From Streptomyces sp. NBC_01244 (lineage in GTDB: Bacteria; Actinomycetota; Actinomycetes; Streptomycetales; Streptomycetaceae), in contig NZ_CP108488.1 of the NCBI RefSeq assembly GCF_035987325.1, positions 5,766,001 to 5,830,000 on the forward strand: 64,000 nucleotides of DNA. Reading direction: 5' to 3'. Each line of letters opens with the position of its first letter. Within the stretch, counting starts at the first letter, position 1. The translations under genes and the position numbers were made by a program. Shown one piece after another: positions 17,410 to 25,966 of the stretch. The notes below the pieces were generated by a model. That model was not told the origin of the DNA. It saw only the letters and a program-made list of their open reading frames with translations, and made no database searches.

Positions 17410-20280
17410 GTGGAGGACTACGCGGGCCGGATCCTGGCCGAGCGCTACCGTCTGCCGCTGCCGCCGTCGGACGCTTACGAACTGATCGAGACCCGGGCCT
17501 TCGACACGCGCAGTGGCCAGGAAGTCCTCGTACGGCAGGTGCCGTTGCCGGAGGTCGTCGACGCGGAGCTGCTGGACGGCACGCGGGGCGGTCCCCCCGC
17601 CGCGGGGGGCCGGCGCGTACCGCAGGGTGAACTGCCCGCCGTGCGCAGGGCGATCGAGGCGGCGCAGGCGGCGGCTTCCGTGCCGGACCATCCGCGGCTG
17701 GACCAGGTCTTCGACGTGTTCGCGGAGGGCGGTTCGCTGTGGATAGTGAGCGAACTCGTCCCGGCCAGACCGCTGGCGGCGCTGATCGCCGACGAGCCGC
17801 TGAGCCCGTACCGGGCCGCGGAGGTGGCGGCGGACGTGCTGACCGCACTGCGGGTGCTGCACGGGCACGGGTGGACACACCGGAACATCACCATGCGGAC
17901 GGTGCTGATCTGCGAAGACGGGCGAGTCGTCCTGACGGGGCTCGCGGCGGGGGCCGCGGAGGACGCCCTGTGCGGATACGACCCGGTCCCCCCGCGGGAC
18001 GGGTACGCAGGCGGGTACGGCCACGCCGCCTTGGCCGGGCCGGGGGTGGACGCCGGGTACGGACAGGGACCCGAGGCCGGTGCGGGGTCGGTCGGCGGGC
18101 AGCGGGGCGGGCAGCCGGGCTGGGAGCAGCTCGGCGAGCGGTACGACGACTCCTACGGGAGCGGGCCCGCGGAGCCTTCCGGACGCAATGGCGTGCACGG
18201 TCCGGGTGCGGCCGTCCAGGGGGCTGGGAACGCGGCGGAGTACGCGCCGCTCGTGGCTCCGGGGTACGACACCGGGCCGCGCTACCGGGACCACATAAGC
18301 CCGGGCACGACCGGTACCGCAGGCACGTCCGCAGCCCCCGGTACTTCCGGGCCCCCCGGCCCTCCCAGCACCTCCGGCACTCCGGGAACTCCCGGCGCTT
18401 CCGACACTCCCGGCACTCCCGGGACCTCCGGCAACCCCGGGGACCGGCCCGATCTGAAGGCCGCCGCGCGGGCCGGGGCCATCGCCGCGTACCGGGCCGG
18501 GGCCCAGGCCGCCGCGCGGATCGCCGAGCAGCGCAAGGCCGGCGCGGAGCCCGCGCCGGAGCAGGAGGCGGAGCCGAGGCCGGAGGGGTCGAAGGTGCCG
18601 CAGGGGTACTCGTACCCGTACGGCGGCCCGGACAGCGGTGCGACCTGGCACGGAGCCACCCCGCGCCGCCAGGCCCTGCCTCCGGCCGAAGCGGAACCGC
18701 CGGCCCGAGCGGAACCCCCGGCCCGAGCCGCGCTGCCGGCGCAACTCGCCCTTCCCCAGGGCTACCAGCAGGCGGACGCCCCGGGCGACGGCCGGGCCCC
18801 CGGGCAGCCGACGGCGCCGGGCGGCCGGGCGCAGCCCCAGGACGGCGCGGAGCACCGGGCGGCCCCCGGGCCGGGGTACGACCCCGGCCACGGGCAGCCT
18901 TCTCCGGGACCGGGCCACCCGGACCAGGCGGGCTTCGACCGGCCGGTCCCGCGGGACGGCGCCGGGTACCTAGGGCAGCCCCGGCTCGGGCCGGACCGCC
19001 CGGATCCGGCGGGCCCCGGCCACGGCGACCCGCAGGGCGCCGCCGGGTGGGGGAGCGGGCCGCGGAGCGGGCTCGATGCCGAGCGGGCCCGGCAGACGCG
19101 GATGGCCGTGGTCGGGGCCGTTACCGAGCGGTGGGCTCCCGAGCAGGCGCAGGCCGTGCACGGGCCGTGGCAGCTGGCCGCGCCGGTCGGGCCGGCCACC
19201 GACCTGTGGGGGCTCGGCGCGCTGCTGTACCGGGCCGTACAGGGCCATGCCCCGTACCCCGAGGACAGCGTCGCCGAGCTCGTGGAGATGGTCTGCGCCG
19301 AGCCCCCCGCCTTCGCCGAGGAGTGCGGCCCGCTGCGCCCCATCGTGGAGTCCTTGCTGCGCCAGGACCCGACCGAGCGGCCCGACTTCGAGGAGCTCCG
19401 CGGCTGGCTGCGCTCCCTCGTGCGGTCCGCCCCGGAACCCGAGGGCGGCTTCGCCATGCTGCCGCCGGTGGTGGAGGACCCGGCCAGGCTGCCCGTCGTA
19501 CGGCGGCGAGCCGACCTGCACGGCCGGCACCGCAGCGCCGAACACCCCCGCACGTCGCGTTCGCTGGGGCGTTCCCTGTTACTCGGGATCCTCGTCCTGC
19601 TCTCGGGAGCGGTGGCCTACGCCCTGTTCTTCATGCCCGGAGCCGCCGATCCGCAGGGCGGCGGGCAGAAGGCCGCCGGAATGAGGCCGCCCGCCGCGAC
19701 CCCGTCGCAGAGCCCGGGCCGCGGCCCCGGCCAGAGCCCGAGCCCGAAGGCGAGCGGGTCCGGCCGGGCTCCGAGCCCTTCCGCGAACCCGCCCGAGTCC
19801 AGGCCCGCCCCGCAGACCAACGCCCCCGCTCCGCCCGGGTACACCGTCCAGCAGGACGCCGAGCACTTCTCGATCAACGTCCCGAACGGCTGGGAGCGCC
19901 GCGGAATGAACGAGTCCGGTCAGGTCCGCTACACGGAGGGGGACTTCGTGCTGACCGTCGTCCCCGGCCGGGACAAGGTCCAGGGCAACCCCGACCCGGC
20001 CACCTACCAGAAGGACAAGGAGCCCGAACTGGCCCCGTACCGCTCCTCCACCTGGTCCAGCGTCAGCGACATCAAGTCCACCAAGGTCGGCAACCAGCTC
20101 CGCGTGACCGGCCGGTACACCTGGATCGACGGCAACGGCCGGTCCGTCGTGGCCCGCAATTTCGTCGTCGCGCTCGGAGGTTCCTACCACGTCGTCATGG
20201 TCACGGGCCCGCAGGACCAGGAGGGCAAGGTCACCGAGACCTTCGAGCAGGCGACGGCCAGCTACAAGAGCGGCGGCTGA
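17410..20280 (+). CDS. Membrane pseudokinase with a large low-complexity insert and a TTA codon
   Basis: 956 residues. The kinase N-lobe and early C-lobe span about 10-180 and the end of the C-lobe about 566-670. In between is a Gly/Pro/Ala/Gln-rich insert of about 375 residues, including a collagen-like stretch near 299-345. Catalytic motifs are lost: no glycine loop, VLVRQV in place of VAIK (39-44), HRN for HRD (157-159), TGL for DFG (176-178). WAPE (575-578) and DLWGLGALLY remain. A membrane helix (about 720-740) and an extracytoplasmic domain beginning GYTVQQDAEHFSINVPNGW follow. An in-frame TTA lies at 19579-19581. The GTG at 17410 follows GGGGGAGG. It is probably a scaffold or regulator of the flanking kinases (inference). 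Confidence 0.88.
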   Translation: MEDYAGRILAERYRLPLPPSDAYELIETRAFDTRSGQEVLVRQVPLPEVVDAELLDGTRGGPPAAGGRRVPQGELPAVRRAIEAAQAAASVPDHPRLDQVFDVFAEGGSLWIVSELVPARPLAALIADEPLSPYRAAEVAADVLTALRVLHGHGWTHRNITMRTVLICEDGRVVLTGLAAGAAEDALCGYDPVPPRDGYAGGYGHAALAGPGVDAGYGQGPEAGAGSVGGQRGGQPGWEQLGERYDDSYGSGPAEPSGRNGVHGPGAAVQGAGNAAEYAPLVAPGYDTGPRYRDHISPGTTGTAGTSAAPGTSGPPGPPSTSGTPGTPGASDTPGTPGTSGNPGDRPDLKAAARAGAIAAYRAGAQAAARIAEQRKAGAEPAPEQEAEPRPEGSKVPQGYSYPYGGPDSGATWHGATPRRQALPPAEAEPPARAEPPARAALPAQLALPQGYQQADAPGDGRAPGQPTAPGGRAQPQDGAEHRAAPGPGYDPGHGQPSPGPGHPDQAGFDRPVPRDGAGYLGQPRLGPDRPDPAGPGHGDPQGAAGWGSGPRSGLDAERARQTRMAVVGAVTERWAPEQAQAVHGPWQLAAPVGPATDLWGLGALLYRAVQGHAPYPEDSVAELVEMVCAEPPAFAEECGPLRPIVESLLRQDPTERPDFEELRGWLRSLVRSAPEPEGGFAMLPPVVEDPARLPVVRRRADLHGRHRSAEHPRTSRSLGRSLLLGILVLLSGAVAYALFFMPGAADPQGGGQKAAGMRPPAATPSQSPGRGPGQSPSPKASGSGRAPSPSANPPESRPAPQTNAPAPPGYTVQQDAEHFSINVPNGWERRGMNESGQVRYTEGDFVLTVVPGRDKVQGNPDPATYQKDKEPELAPYRSSTWSSVSDIKSTKVGNQLRVTGRYTWIDGNGRSVVARNFVVALGGSYHVVMVTGPQDQEGKVTETFEQATASYKSGG
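18304..18441 (+). repeat. Collagen-like Gly-X-Y coding stretch in the pseudokinase
   Basis: Codons 299-344 encode imperfect GTx/GPP/GTP/GNP triplets with a Gly/Pro/Thr/Ser bias. The DNA is a degenerate GGC-ACT-CCC-type 9-bp repeat. It lies inside the cytoplasmic insert, not in the exported domain. Confidence 0.65.
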
Positions 20281-20397
20281 CGAGGTATCAGTACGGCGAT
20301 TGCGTCACAGTGCGGCCCAACCGCCTCCGAGTGGTTCCGCCGCCGCCCGTGATCTCCGTAGTCTGACCGGAAGTGCACAGAGCGGCGGCGGGGATTC

Positions 20398-22167
20398 GTG
20401 GAACAGCAGACAGGTGCGGGTGCGGTGCTCGCAGGCCGGTACCGGCTCGTGGAGCCCATCGGCAGGGGCGGCATGGGCAAGGTGTGGCGCGCCCACGACG
20501 AGCTGCTGCACAGGACGGTCGCCGTCAAGGAACTGACGGCCGGGCTGTACGTCGCCCAGGCGGACCGGGACGTCCTGCACGCCCGGACGCAGAAGGAGGC
20601 CCGGGCCGCGGCCCGGATCCAGCATCCGGCGGTCGTCACCGTGCACGACGTACTGGAACACGACGACCGGCCCTGGATCGTCATGGAGTACATCGACGGC
20701 CCCTCCCTCGCGGACGCGGCGAAGACGGCCGGCCGGATCGAACCCCGCGAGGCGGCCCGGATCGGGCTGCACGTGCTCGGCGCGCTGCGCGCCGCGCACG
20801 CGGTCGGCGTACTGCACCGGGACGTCAAACCGGGCAACGTGATGCTCGCCAAGGACGGGCGGGTGATGCTCGCCGACTTCGGCATCGCCGCGATCGAGGG
20901 CGACTCCTCCATCACGCGCACCGGCGAACTCGTCGGCTCCATCGACTACCTGGCCCCCGAACGGGTCACCGGCGGGTCCCCCGATCCGGCCTCCGACCTG
21001 TGGTCGCTCGGCGCGACGCTGTACACGGCCGTCGAGGCCCGCTCGCCGTTCCGCCGCACCTCGCCCATCTCCAGCCTCCAGGCCGTGGTGAACGAGGAGC
21101 CGCCCGCCCCGACCCACGCGGGCGCGCTGGCCCCGGTCATCACGGCGCTGCTGCGCAAGGATCCGGCGCAGCGGCCCTCGGCCGACGAGGCCGAGCAGAT
21201 GCTGCTGCAGGCGATGGAGGGCCGCGAGCCGAAGTCGGCGCAGGCGTACGTACCCACGCGCGCGATGGGCTCCGATGAGCTGGGCGCCGCCCGGAACGAG
21301 CCGGCGGACACGGCCACACTGCCCGGGAACGGGGAGCCGGGCGCGAACCAGGACCAGAATCAGGGCCGGGCGCCGGAGCCGGTGCCGGGCCAGGGGCCGG
21401 GTCAGGGTCCGGCTCCGGCATTCGCCGCCCGGTCGGAATCCGGGCCGGGCGGGCAGGGCGGACACCCCGGACCGGGCGGATCAGGCGGGCCGGGTCGCCG
21501 TGACGCCGGAGCCCCCGGTTGGATCGGGCGCGCGGCGGTCATCGCCGTGGTGGCGGCGCTGCTCGGCGGCGGCGGGGTGTTCGGGATCCTGAAGTACACC
21601 AGCGACTCGGACACGGACGGCGGGATCCCGGGCCGGACGGCCGGTGCGAAGGAGTCCCCCGGTGCCTCCTCCGGTGCCGGGGGCGGCAAGGGGCAGGCGG
21701 AAGAGGTTCCGCCGGCGGGCTGGTCGAAGGTGGTCGACAAGGAGGGCTTCGCCCTCTTCGTCCCGGACGGCTGGAAGCGCCGGGAGGACGGGTCGCAGAT
21801 CGACTACACCGGGGACGGCGGCAAGCACTTCATCCGGATCGCGATGGACCGCAAGCCGCTGTTCAAGGACCCGTACGCACACCTGCTGGACCTGGAGAAG
21901 CAGGTCGCGAAGCGCTCCGACTACGTGCGCCAGACCCTGCACCCGAACACCTTCCGGGGGCAGGTCAAGGCCGCCCTGTGGGAGTTCGCCTGGACGGAGA
22001 GGACCGGGGCCTTCACCGGGCCGCGGAAGGCCATCGAGCAGATGTACTACACGCCGGACGGCACCGAGTACGCGGTGTACATGTCGGGTCCGGTCGCGGA
22101 CTGGGACACGACCAGGTCACAGTTCGACGTCGTGCTCAGCGGCTGGCAGCCGGCCCCGGCCCGCTGA
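20398..22167 (+). CDS. Membrane Ser/Thr protein kinase 3 (active-site complete)
   Basis: 589 residues. The kinase domain is about 12-275, with GRGGMG (22-27), K44 in VAVKEL, HRDVKPGN (140-147), DFG (160-162) and YLAPER. A Gly/Pro/Gln linker follows, then a membrane helix (about 378-400, AAVIAVVAALLGGGGVFGIL) and an extracytoplasmic domain (about 435-589: GWSKVVDKEGFALFVPDGW, ending SGWQP). The domain order matches kinases 1 and 2, so the three arose by duplication. The GTG at 20398 has GGGGATT upstream. A TAGTCT -10-like hexamer at 20359 suggests its own promoter, 117 bp after the pseudokinase gene. Confidence 0.93.
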   Translation: MEQQTGAGAVLAGRYRLVEPIGRGGMGKVWRAHDELLHRTVAVKELTAGLYVAQADRDVLHARTQKEARAAARIQHPAVVTVHDVLEHDDRPWIVMEYIDGPSLADAAKTAGRIEPREAARIGLHVLGALRAAHAVGVLHRDVKPGNVMLAKDGRVMLADFGIAAIEGDSSITRTGELVGSIDYLAPERVTGGSPDPASDLWSLGATLYTAVEARSPFRRTSPISSLQAVVNEEPPAPTHAGALAPVITALLRKDPAQRPSADEAEQMLLQAMEGREPKSAQAYVPTRAMGSDELGAARNEPADTATLPGNGEPGANQDQNQGRAPEPVPGQGPGQGPAPAFAARSESGPGGQGGHPGPGGSGGPGRRDAGAPGWIGRAAVIAVVAALLGGGGVFGILKYTSDSDTDGGIPGRTAGAKESPGASSGAGGGKGQAEEVPPAGWSKVVDKEGFALFVPDGWKRREDGSQIDYTGDGGKHFIRIAMDRKPLFKDPYAHLLDLEKQVAKRSDYVRQTLHPNTFRGQVKAALWEFAWTERTGAFTGPRKAIEQMYYTPDGTEYAVYMSGPVADWDTTRSQFDVVLSGWQPAPAR

Positions 22168-22169
22168 GA

Positions 22170-22199
22170 CCGGGCCCCGGCGGCTGCCGCCGGGCCCGG
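22170..22199 (+). terminator. Hairpin terminator after the kinase cluster
   Basis: CCGGGCCCCGGCGGC and GCCGCCGGGCCCGG form a 14-bp stem with one bulged C, beginning 2 bp after the kinase 3 stop codon. Confidence 0.75.
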
Positions 22200-22200
22200 A

Positions 22201-22232
22201 TTCCGCCATCCTGCCAGCGATCACTGGCGGAA
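22201..22232. promoter_or_regulatory. Nested inverted repeat upstream of the aldehyde dehydrogenase gene
   Basis: TTCCGCCA (22201) and TGGCGGAA (22225) form outer arms, and GCCAG (22213) with CTGGC (22224) form an inner pair. It lies 62 bp before the gadd-type ALDH start, directly after the kinase terminator. It could be an operator; no regulator is assigned. Confidence 0.35.
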
Positions 22233-22294
22233 ATGGCAAAATCCGGTTACCGGCGGGTACCCAAAGCACCCCCGGGCGCAATACGCTCACGGCC

Positions 22295-23923
22295 ATGACG
22301 GACACGCAGGCCCCGGCCCCCCTCCGCAGCGCCCCGCAGCCCACCAATCCGGTCGCCCCCGCCCCGGCCGGCGCCCGGAGCGCCGCCGACGTGGTGACCC
22401 CCGAACTGGTCGCCCGGCTGACCCGCGGGGTGGCCGGCTCCGGCCGCACCGCCAACCACAGCCCCTTCACCGGGGACCGGCTGGCGGAGCTCCCCGAAGC
22501 CACCCCCGAGGACGTGGCGGAGGCCTTCGCCGCGGCCCGCGCCGCCCAGCCCGCCTGGGCCGCCGTGCCCGTCCGCGCCCGGGCCGCCGTACTGCTGCGC
22601 TTCCACGACCTGGTGCTGGCACGCCAGGCCGAGGTGCTCGACCTGATCCAGCTGGAGACCGGCAAGGCCCGCCTGCACGCCCACGAGGAGGTGCAGGCCG
22701 TCTCGATCGCCGCCCGGCACTACGGCCGCAAGGCGCCCTCGTACCTGCGTCCCAAGGGCCACACGGGCGCCATGCCCACCCTCACCAAGGTCACCGAGCT
22801 GCGCCAGCCGCGCGGGGTCATCGGCCAGATCGCCCCCTGGAACTACCCCCTCGAGCTCTCCGTCGGCGACGCCCTGCCCGCCTTCGTCGCGGGCAACGCC
22901 GTCGTGATGAAGCCCGACACCGAGACCGCGCTCACCGCCCTGTGGGCCCGCGACCTGATGATCGAGGCGGGCCTGCCGGCCGAGGTGTTCCAGATCGTCC
23001 TCGGCGAGGGCCCGGTCGTCGGTCCCGAGGTGGTCCGGCACGCCGACTACGTTTCGTTCACCGGTTCCACGCGTACCGGCCGCGAGGTGGCCCAGGGCGC
23101 GGCCGCCCGCCTGGTCGGGGTCTCCCTCGAACTCGGCGGCAAGAACGCCATGCTCGTCCTGCGCGACGCAGACGTGGAGAAGGCCGCCGCCGGCGCCGTC
23201 CGCGCCTGCTTCTCCTCCGCGGGCCAGCTCTGCATCTCCATCGAGCGGCTGTACGTCCACGCTTCGATCGCCGACGAGTTCGTCGCCCGGTTCGCCGCCC
23301 GTACGAAGGCCATGCGCCTCGGTTCCTCCCTCGCCTACGGCGCGGACATGGGCTCCCTGGCCGGCGAACGCCAGCTGGCGGCCGTGCAGCGCCACGTGGA
23401 CGACGCCGTCGCCAAGGGCGCCACCCTCGTCACCGGCGGCGTCGCCCGCCCCGACATCGGCCCGCTCTTCTACGAGCCGACCATCCTGGACGGCGTCGAG
23501 ACCGCGATGGCGGTGTGCGGGGAGGAGACCTTCGGCCCGGTCGTCTCCATCTACCGCTTCACCGACGAGGACGCGGTCATCGAAGAGGCCAACGGCACCT
23601 CCTACGGCCTGAACTCCAGCGTGTGGACGAAGGACGCGCGCCGCGGCCACGCCGTCTCGGCCCGCCTGCGCACCGGCACCGTCAACATCAACGAGGGGTA
23701 CGCCCCGGCCTACGGCAGCGCCCAGGCGCCGATGGGCGGCATGAAGGAATCCGGCCTCGGCCGCCGCCACGGCTCCGAGGGCATCCTCAAGTACACCGAG
23801 GCCCAGACCGTCGCCCACCAGCGGCTGGTGCCGATGGGGCCGTCGTTCGGGATGGACGACGAGAAGTACGCGGAGTTCATGACGCGCAGCCTCAAGATCA
23901 TGAAGGCCTTCCGGCTCCGCTAG
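22295..23923 (+). CDS. Succinic semialdehyde dehydrogenase-type NAD(P)+ aldehyde dehydrogenase
   Basis: A 542-residue ALDH superfamily enzyme, most like GabD2-type succinate-semialdehyde dehydrogenases. Recognisable parts are APWNYPLELSVGDALPAF (cofactor/entry region), FTGSTRTGREVA, general base E279 in LELGGKN, nucleophile C313 in SAGQLCIS, and EETFGPVVSIYRF. Substrate assignment is by overall resemblance and is not certain. The start at 22295 is the first ATG after the promoter-like intergenic DNA. The gene is 56 bp upstream of the GMC oxidoreductase gene, suggesting co-transcription. Confidence 0.9.
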   Translation: MTDTQAPAPLRSAPQPTNPVAPAPAGARSAADVVTPELVARLTRGVAGSGRTANHSPFTGDRLAELPEATPEDVAEAFAAARAAQPAWAAVPVRARAAVLLRFHDLVLARQAEVLDLIQLETGKARLHAHEEVQAVSIAARHYGRKAPSYLRPKGHTGAMPTLTKVTELRQPRGVIGQIAPWNYPLELSVGDALPAFVAGNAVVMKPDTETALTALWARDLMIEAGLPAEVFQIVLGEGPVVGPEVVRHADYVSFTGSTRTGREVAQGAAARLVGVSLELGGKNAMLVLRDADVEKAAAGAVRACFSSAGQLCISIERLYVHASIADEFVARFAARTKAMRLGSSLAYGADMGSLAGERQLAAVQRHVDDAVAKGATLVTGGVARPDIGPLFYEPTILDGVETAMAVCGEETFGPVVSIYRFTDEDAVIEEANGTSYGLNSSVWTKDARRGHAVSARLRTGTVNINEGYAPAYGSAQAPMGGMKESGLGRRHGSEGILKYTEAQTVAHQRLVPMGPSFGMDDEKYAEFMTRSLKIMKAFRLR

Positions 23924-23979
23924 TCCGTTCCGCTCCGCCGGCCCGTTCCGCCAGTCCGTTCTGCAGGGGAGGCACCGCA

Positions 23980-25773
23980 GTGTCGTACGACCATGCCTAC
24001 GACTACGACGTCATCGTCATCGGATCGGGTTTCGGAGGGTCGGTCTCGGCGCTGCGGCTCACCGAGAAGGGGTACCGGGTCGGCGTCCTGGAGGCGGGAC
24101 GCCGCTTCACCCGCGAGAGCCTGCCGAAGAACAGCTGGGACCTGCGCAACTACCTGTGGGCCCCGGCCCTCGGCCTGTACGGGATCCAGCGCATCCACCT
24201 CCTCGGCAACGTGATGGTCCTCGCGGGCGCCGGGGTCGGCGGCGGCTCCCTCAACTACGCCAACACCCTCTACGTGCCCCCCACCGCCTTCTTCGAGGAC
24301 CGGCAGTGGGCGTCCATCACGGACTGGCAGGACGAGCTCGCCCCCTACTACGACCAGGCCAAGCGGATGCTGGGGGTCCGGCTCAACCCGACGACGACCC
24401 CCTCCGACGTCCACCTCAAGGCGGCCGCCGCCAAGATGGGCGTGGCCGACTCCTTCCACATGGCCCCGGTCGGCGTCTTCTTCGGGGACGGCGATGATGC
24501 CGAGGGCCAGGGCAGGGTCCGCCCCGGCGACGAGGTCGCCGACCCGTACTTCGGCGGCGCCGGCCCCGCCCGCAAGGCCTGCACCGAGTGCGGCGAGTGC
24601 ATGACCGGCTGCCGGCACGGCGCCAAGAACACCCTCAACGAGAACTACCTGCACCTCGCCGAGCGGGCCGGCGCCGTCATCCACCCCATGACCACGGTCA
24701 CCGCGCTCTCCGAGCACCCCGACGGCGGCTACCGCGTCCGCACCGTCCCCACCGAGGGCCGCCGCCGCGCCGAGCCCAAGGTGCTGCGCGCCCGCTACGT
24801 GGTCGTCGCGGCGGGCACGTACGGCACCCAGACCCTCCTGCACACGATGAAGGACCTCGGCGAGCTGCCCCGCCTCTCGGACCGCCTCGGCGATCTGACC
24901 CGGACCAACTCCGAAGGCCTCGTAGGGGCTCAGACCGATGACCGCCGCTACCGCCGGCGGCACGGCAAGGACCAGCGGGCCGACTTCACGCGGGGCGTGG
25001 CCATCACCTCCTCGGTGCACCCCAACGCGGACACGCACATCGAGCCGGTGCGCTACGGCAAGGGATCCAACGCGATGGGGTTCATGACCATCCTCCAGGT
25101 GCCGTACTCCACCCACCGGGTCCGCGCCTGGTTCGGACGCACCGCCCGGCACCCCGTGCAGTTGCTGCGCTCGCTGTCCAACCGGCGCTGGTCGGAGCGG
25201 ACCATCATCGGCCTGGTCATGCAGTCGCTCGACAACTCCCTGACCACCTACCGCAAGCCCGGCGGCATCGGGAAAGGGCTGCTCACCGCCCGCCAGGGCC
25301 ACGGAGCGCCCAACCCCGTACAGATCGCCGAGGCCACGCGGGCGGCGACGCTGCTGGCCGAGGAGATCAACGGATTCCCCGGCAGCAACGTCGGCGAGCT
25401 GATGGGCACCCCGCTGACGGCGCACTTCCTCGGCGGCTGCCCGATCGGCGCCTCGCCCGAGGAGGGCGTGGTCGACCCCTACCACCGGCTCTACGGGCAC
25501 CCGGGCATCTCGGTGGTGGACGGCTCGGCGGTCTCCGCGAACCTCGGGGTCAACCCGTCGCTGACGATCACCGCGCAAGCGGAACGGGCGATGTCCTACT
25601 GGCCGAACAACGGCGAGCGCGACCCGCGCCCGGAGCAGGGGGCGTCCTACGCCCGCCTGGACGCCGTGGAACCGGTCCGCCCGGCGGTACCGAAGGAGGC
25701 CTTCGGGGCGCTCCGCCTGCCGTTCCTGGCGGTACCGGAGGTGCCGCCGCGCACGGCGCCCCCCGCCGCGTAG
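23980..25773 (+). CDS. GMC-family FAD oxidoreductase (cholesterol oxidase-like)
   Basis: 597 residues. FAD fold GSGFGGS at 15-21, then VLAGAGVGGGSLNYAN (GMC signature region). A Cys-rich CTECGECMTGCRHG segment occurs in the ferredoxin-like insert of this subfamily. The C-terminal block has HFLGGCPIGASPEEGVVD and VVDGSAVSANLGVNPSLTI. Related proteins include secreted cholesterol oxidases, but no Tat or Sec signal is visible here, so it is probably cytosolic. The GTG at 23980 has GGGGAGG 8 bases upstream. It probably shares a transcript with the preceding ALDH gene, and the pair may oxidise an alcohol to an acid (inference). Confidence 0.88.
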   Translation: MSYDHAYDYDVIVIGSGFGGSVSALRLTEKGYRVGVLEAGRRFTRESLPKNSWDLRNYLWAPALGLYGIQRIHLLGNVMVLAGAGVGGGSLNYANTLYVPPTAFFEDRQWASITDWQDELAPYYDQAKRMLGVRLNPTTTPSDVHLKAAAAKMGVADSFHMAPVGVFFGDGDDAEGQGRVRPGDEVADPYFGGAGPARKACTECGECMTGCRHGAKNTLNENYLHLAERAGAVIHPMTTVTALSEHPDGGYRVRTVPTEGRRRAEPKVLRARYVVVAAGTYGTQTLLHTMKDLGELPRLSDRLGDLTRTNSEGLVGAQTDDRRYRRRHGKDQRADFTRGVAITSSVHPNADTHIEPVRYGKGSNAMGFMTILQVPYSTHRVRAWFGRTARHPVQLLRSLSNRRWSERTIIGLVMQSLDNSLTTYRKPGGIGKGLLTARQGHGAPNPVQIAEATRAATLLAEEINGFPGSNVGELMGTPLTAHFLGGCPIGASPEEGVVDPYHRLYGHPGISVVDGSAVSANLGVNPSLTITAQAERAMSYWPNNGERDPRPEQGASYARLDAVEPVRPAVPKEAFGALRLPFLAVPEVPPRTAPPAA

Positions 25774-25802
25774 CCGCCGGCGCCGATGGGCCGCTGAACG
25801 AC

Positions 25803-25847
25803 TTCGGCGGGCACCGCACTCCCCCTCCGAGCGCGGTACCCGCCGAA
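25803..25847 (+). terminator. Hairpin terminator after the GMC oxidoreductase gene
   Basis: TTCGGCGGGCACCGCA and CGCGGTACCCGCCGAA pair over 16 positions with two mismatches around a 13-nt loop, 29 bp after the stop codon. Confidence 0.75.
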
Positions 25848-25966
25848 CTACAAGCAAGACAGCCGCCCGGCCCGGATGGTTGTACCGGAAACCGGCGACG
25901 GAGGTGTGGCGTCCGTCACACACCCAAGAGGGCAACCGTGGAGGGCCTTCGCGTGTCAAGACCGTC

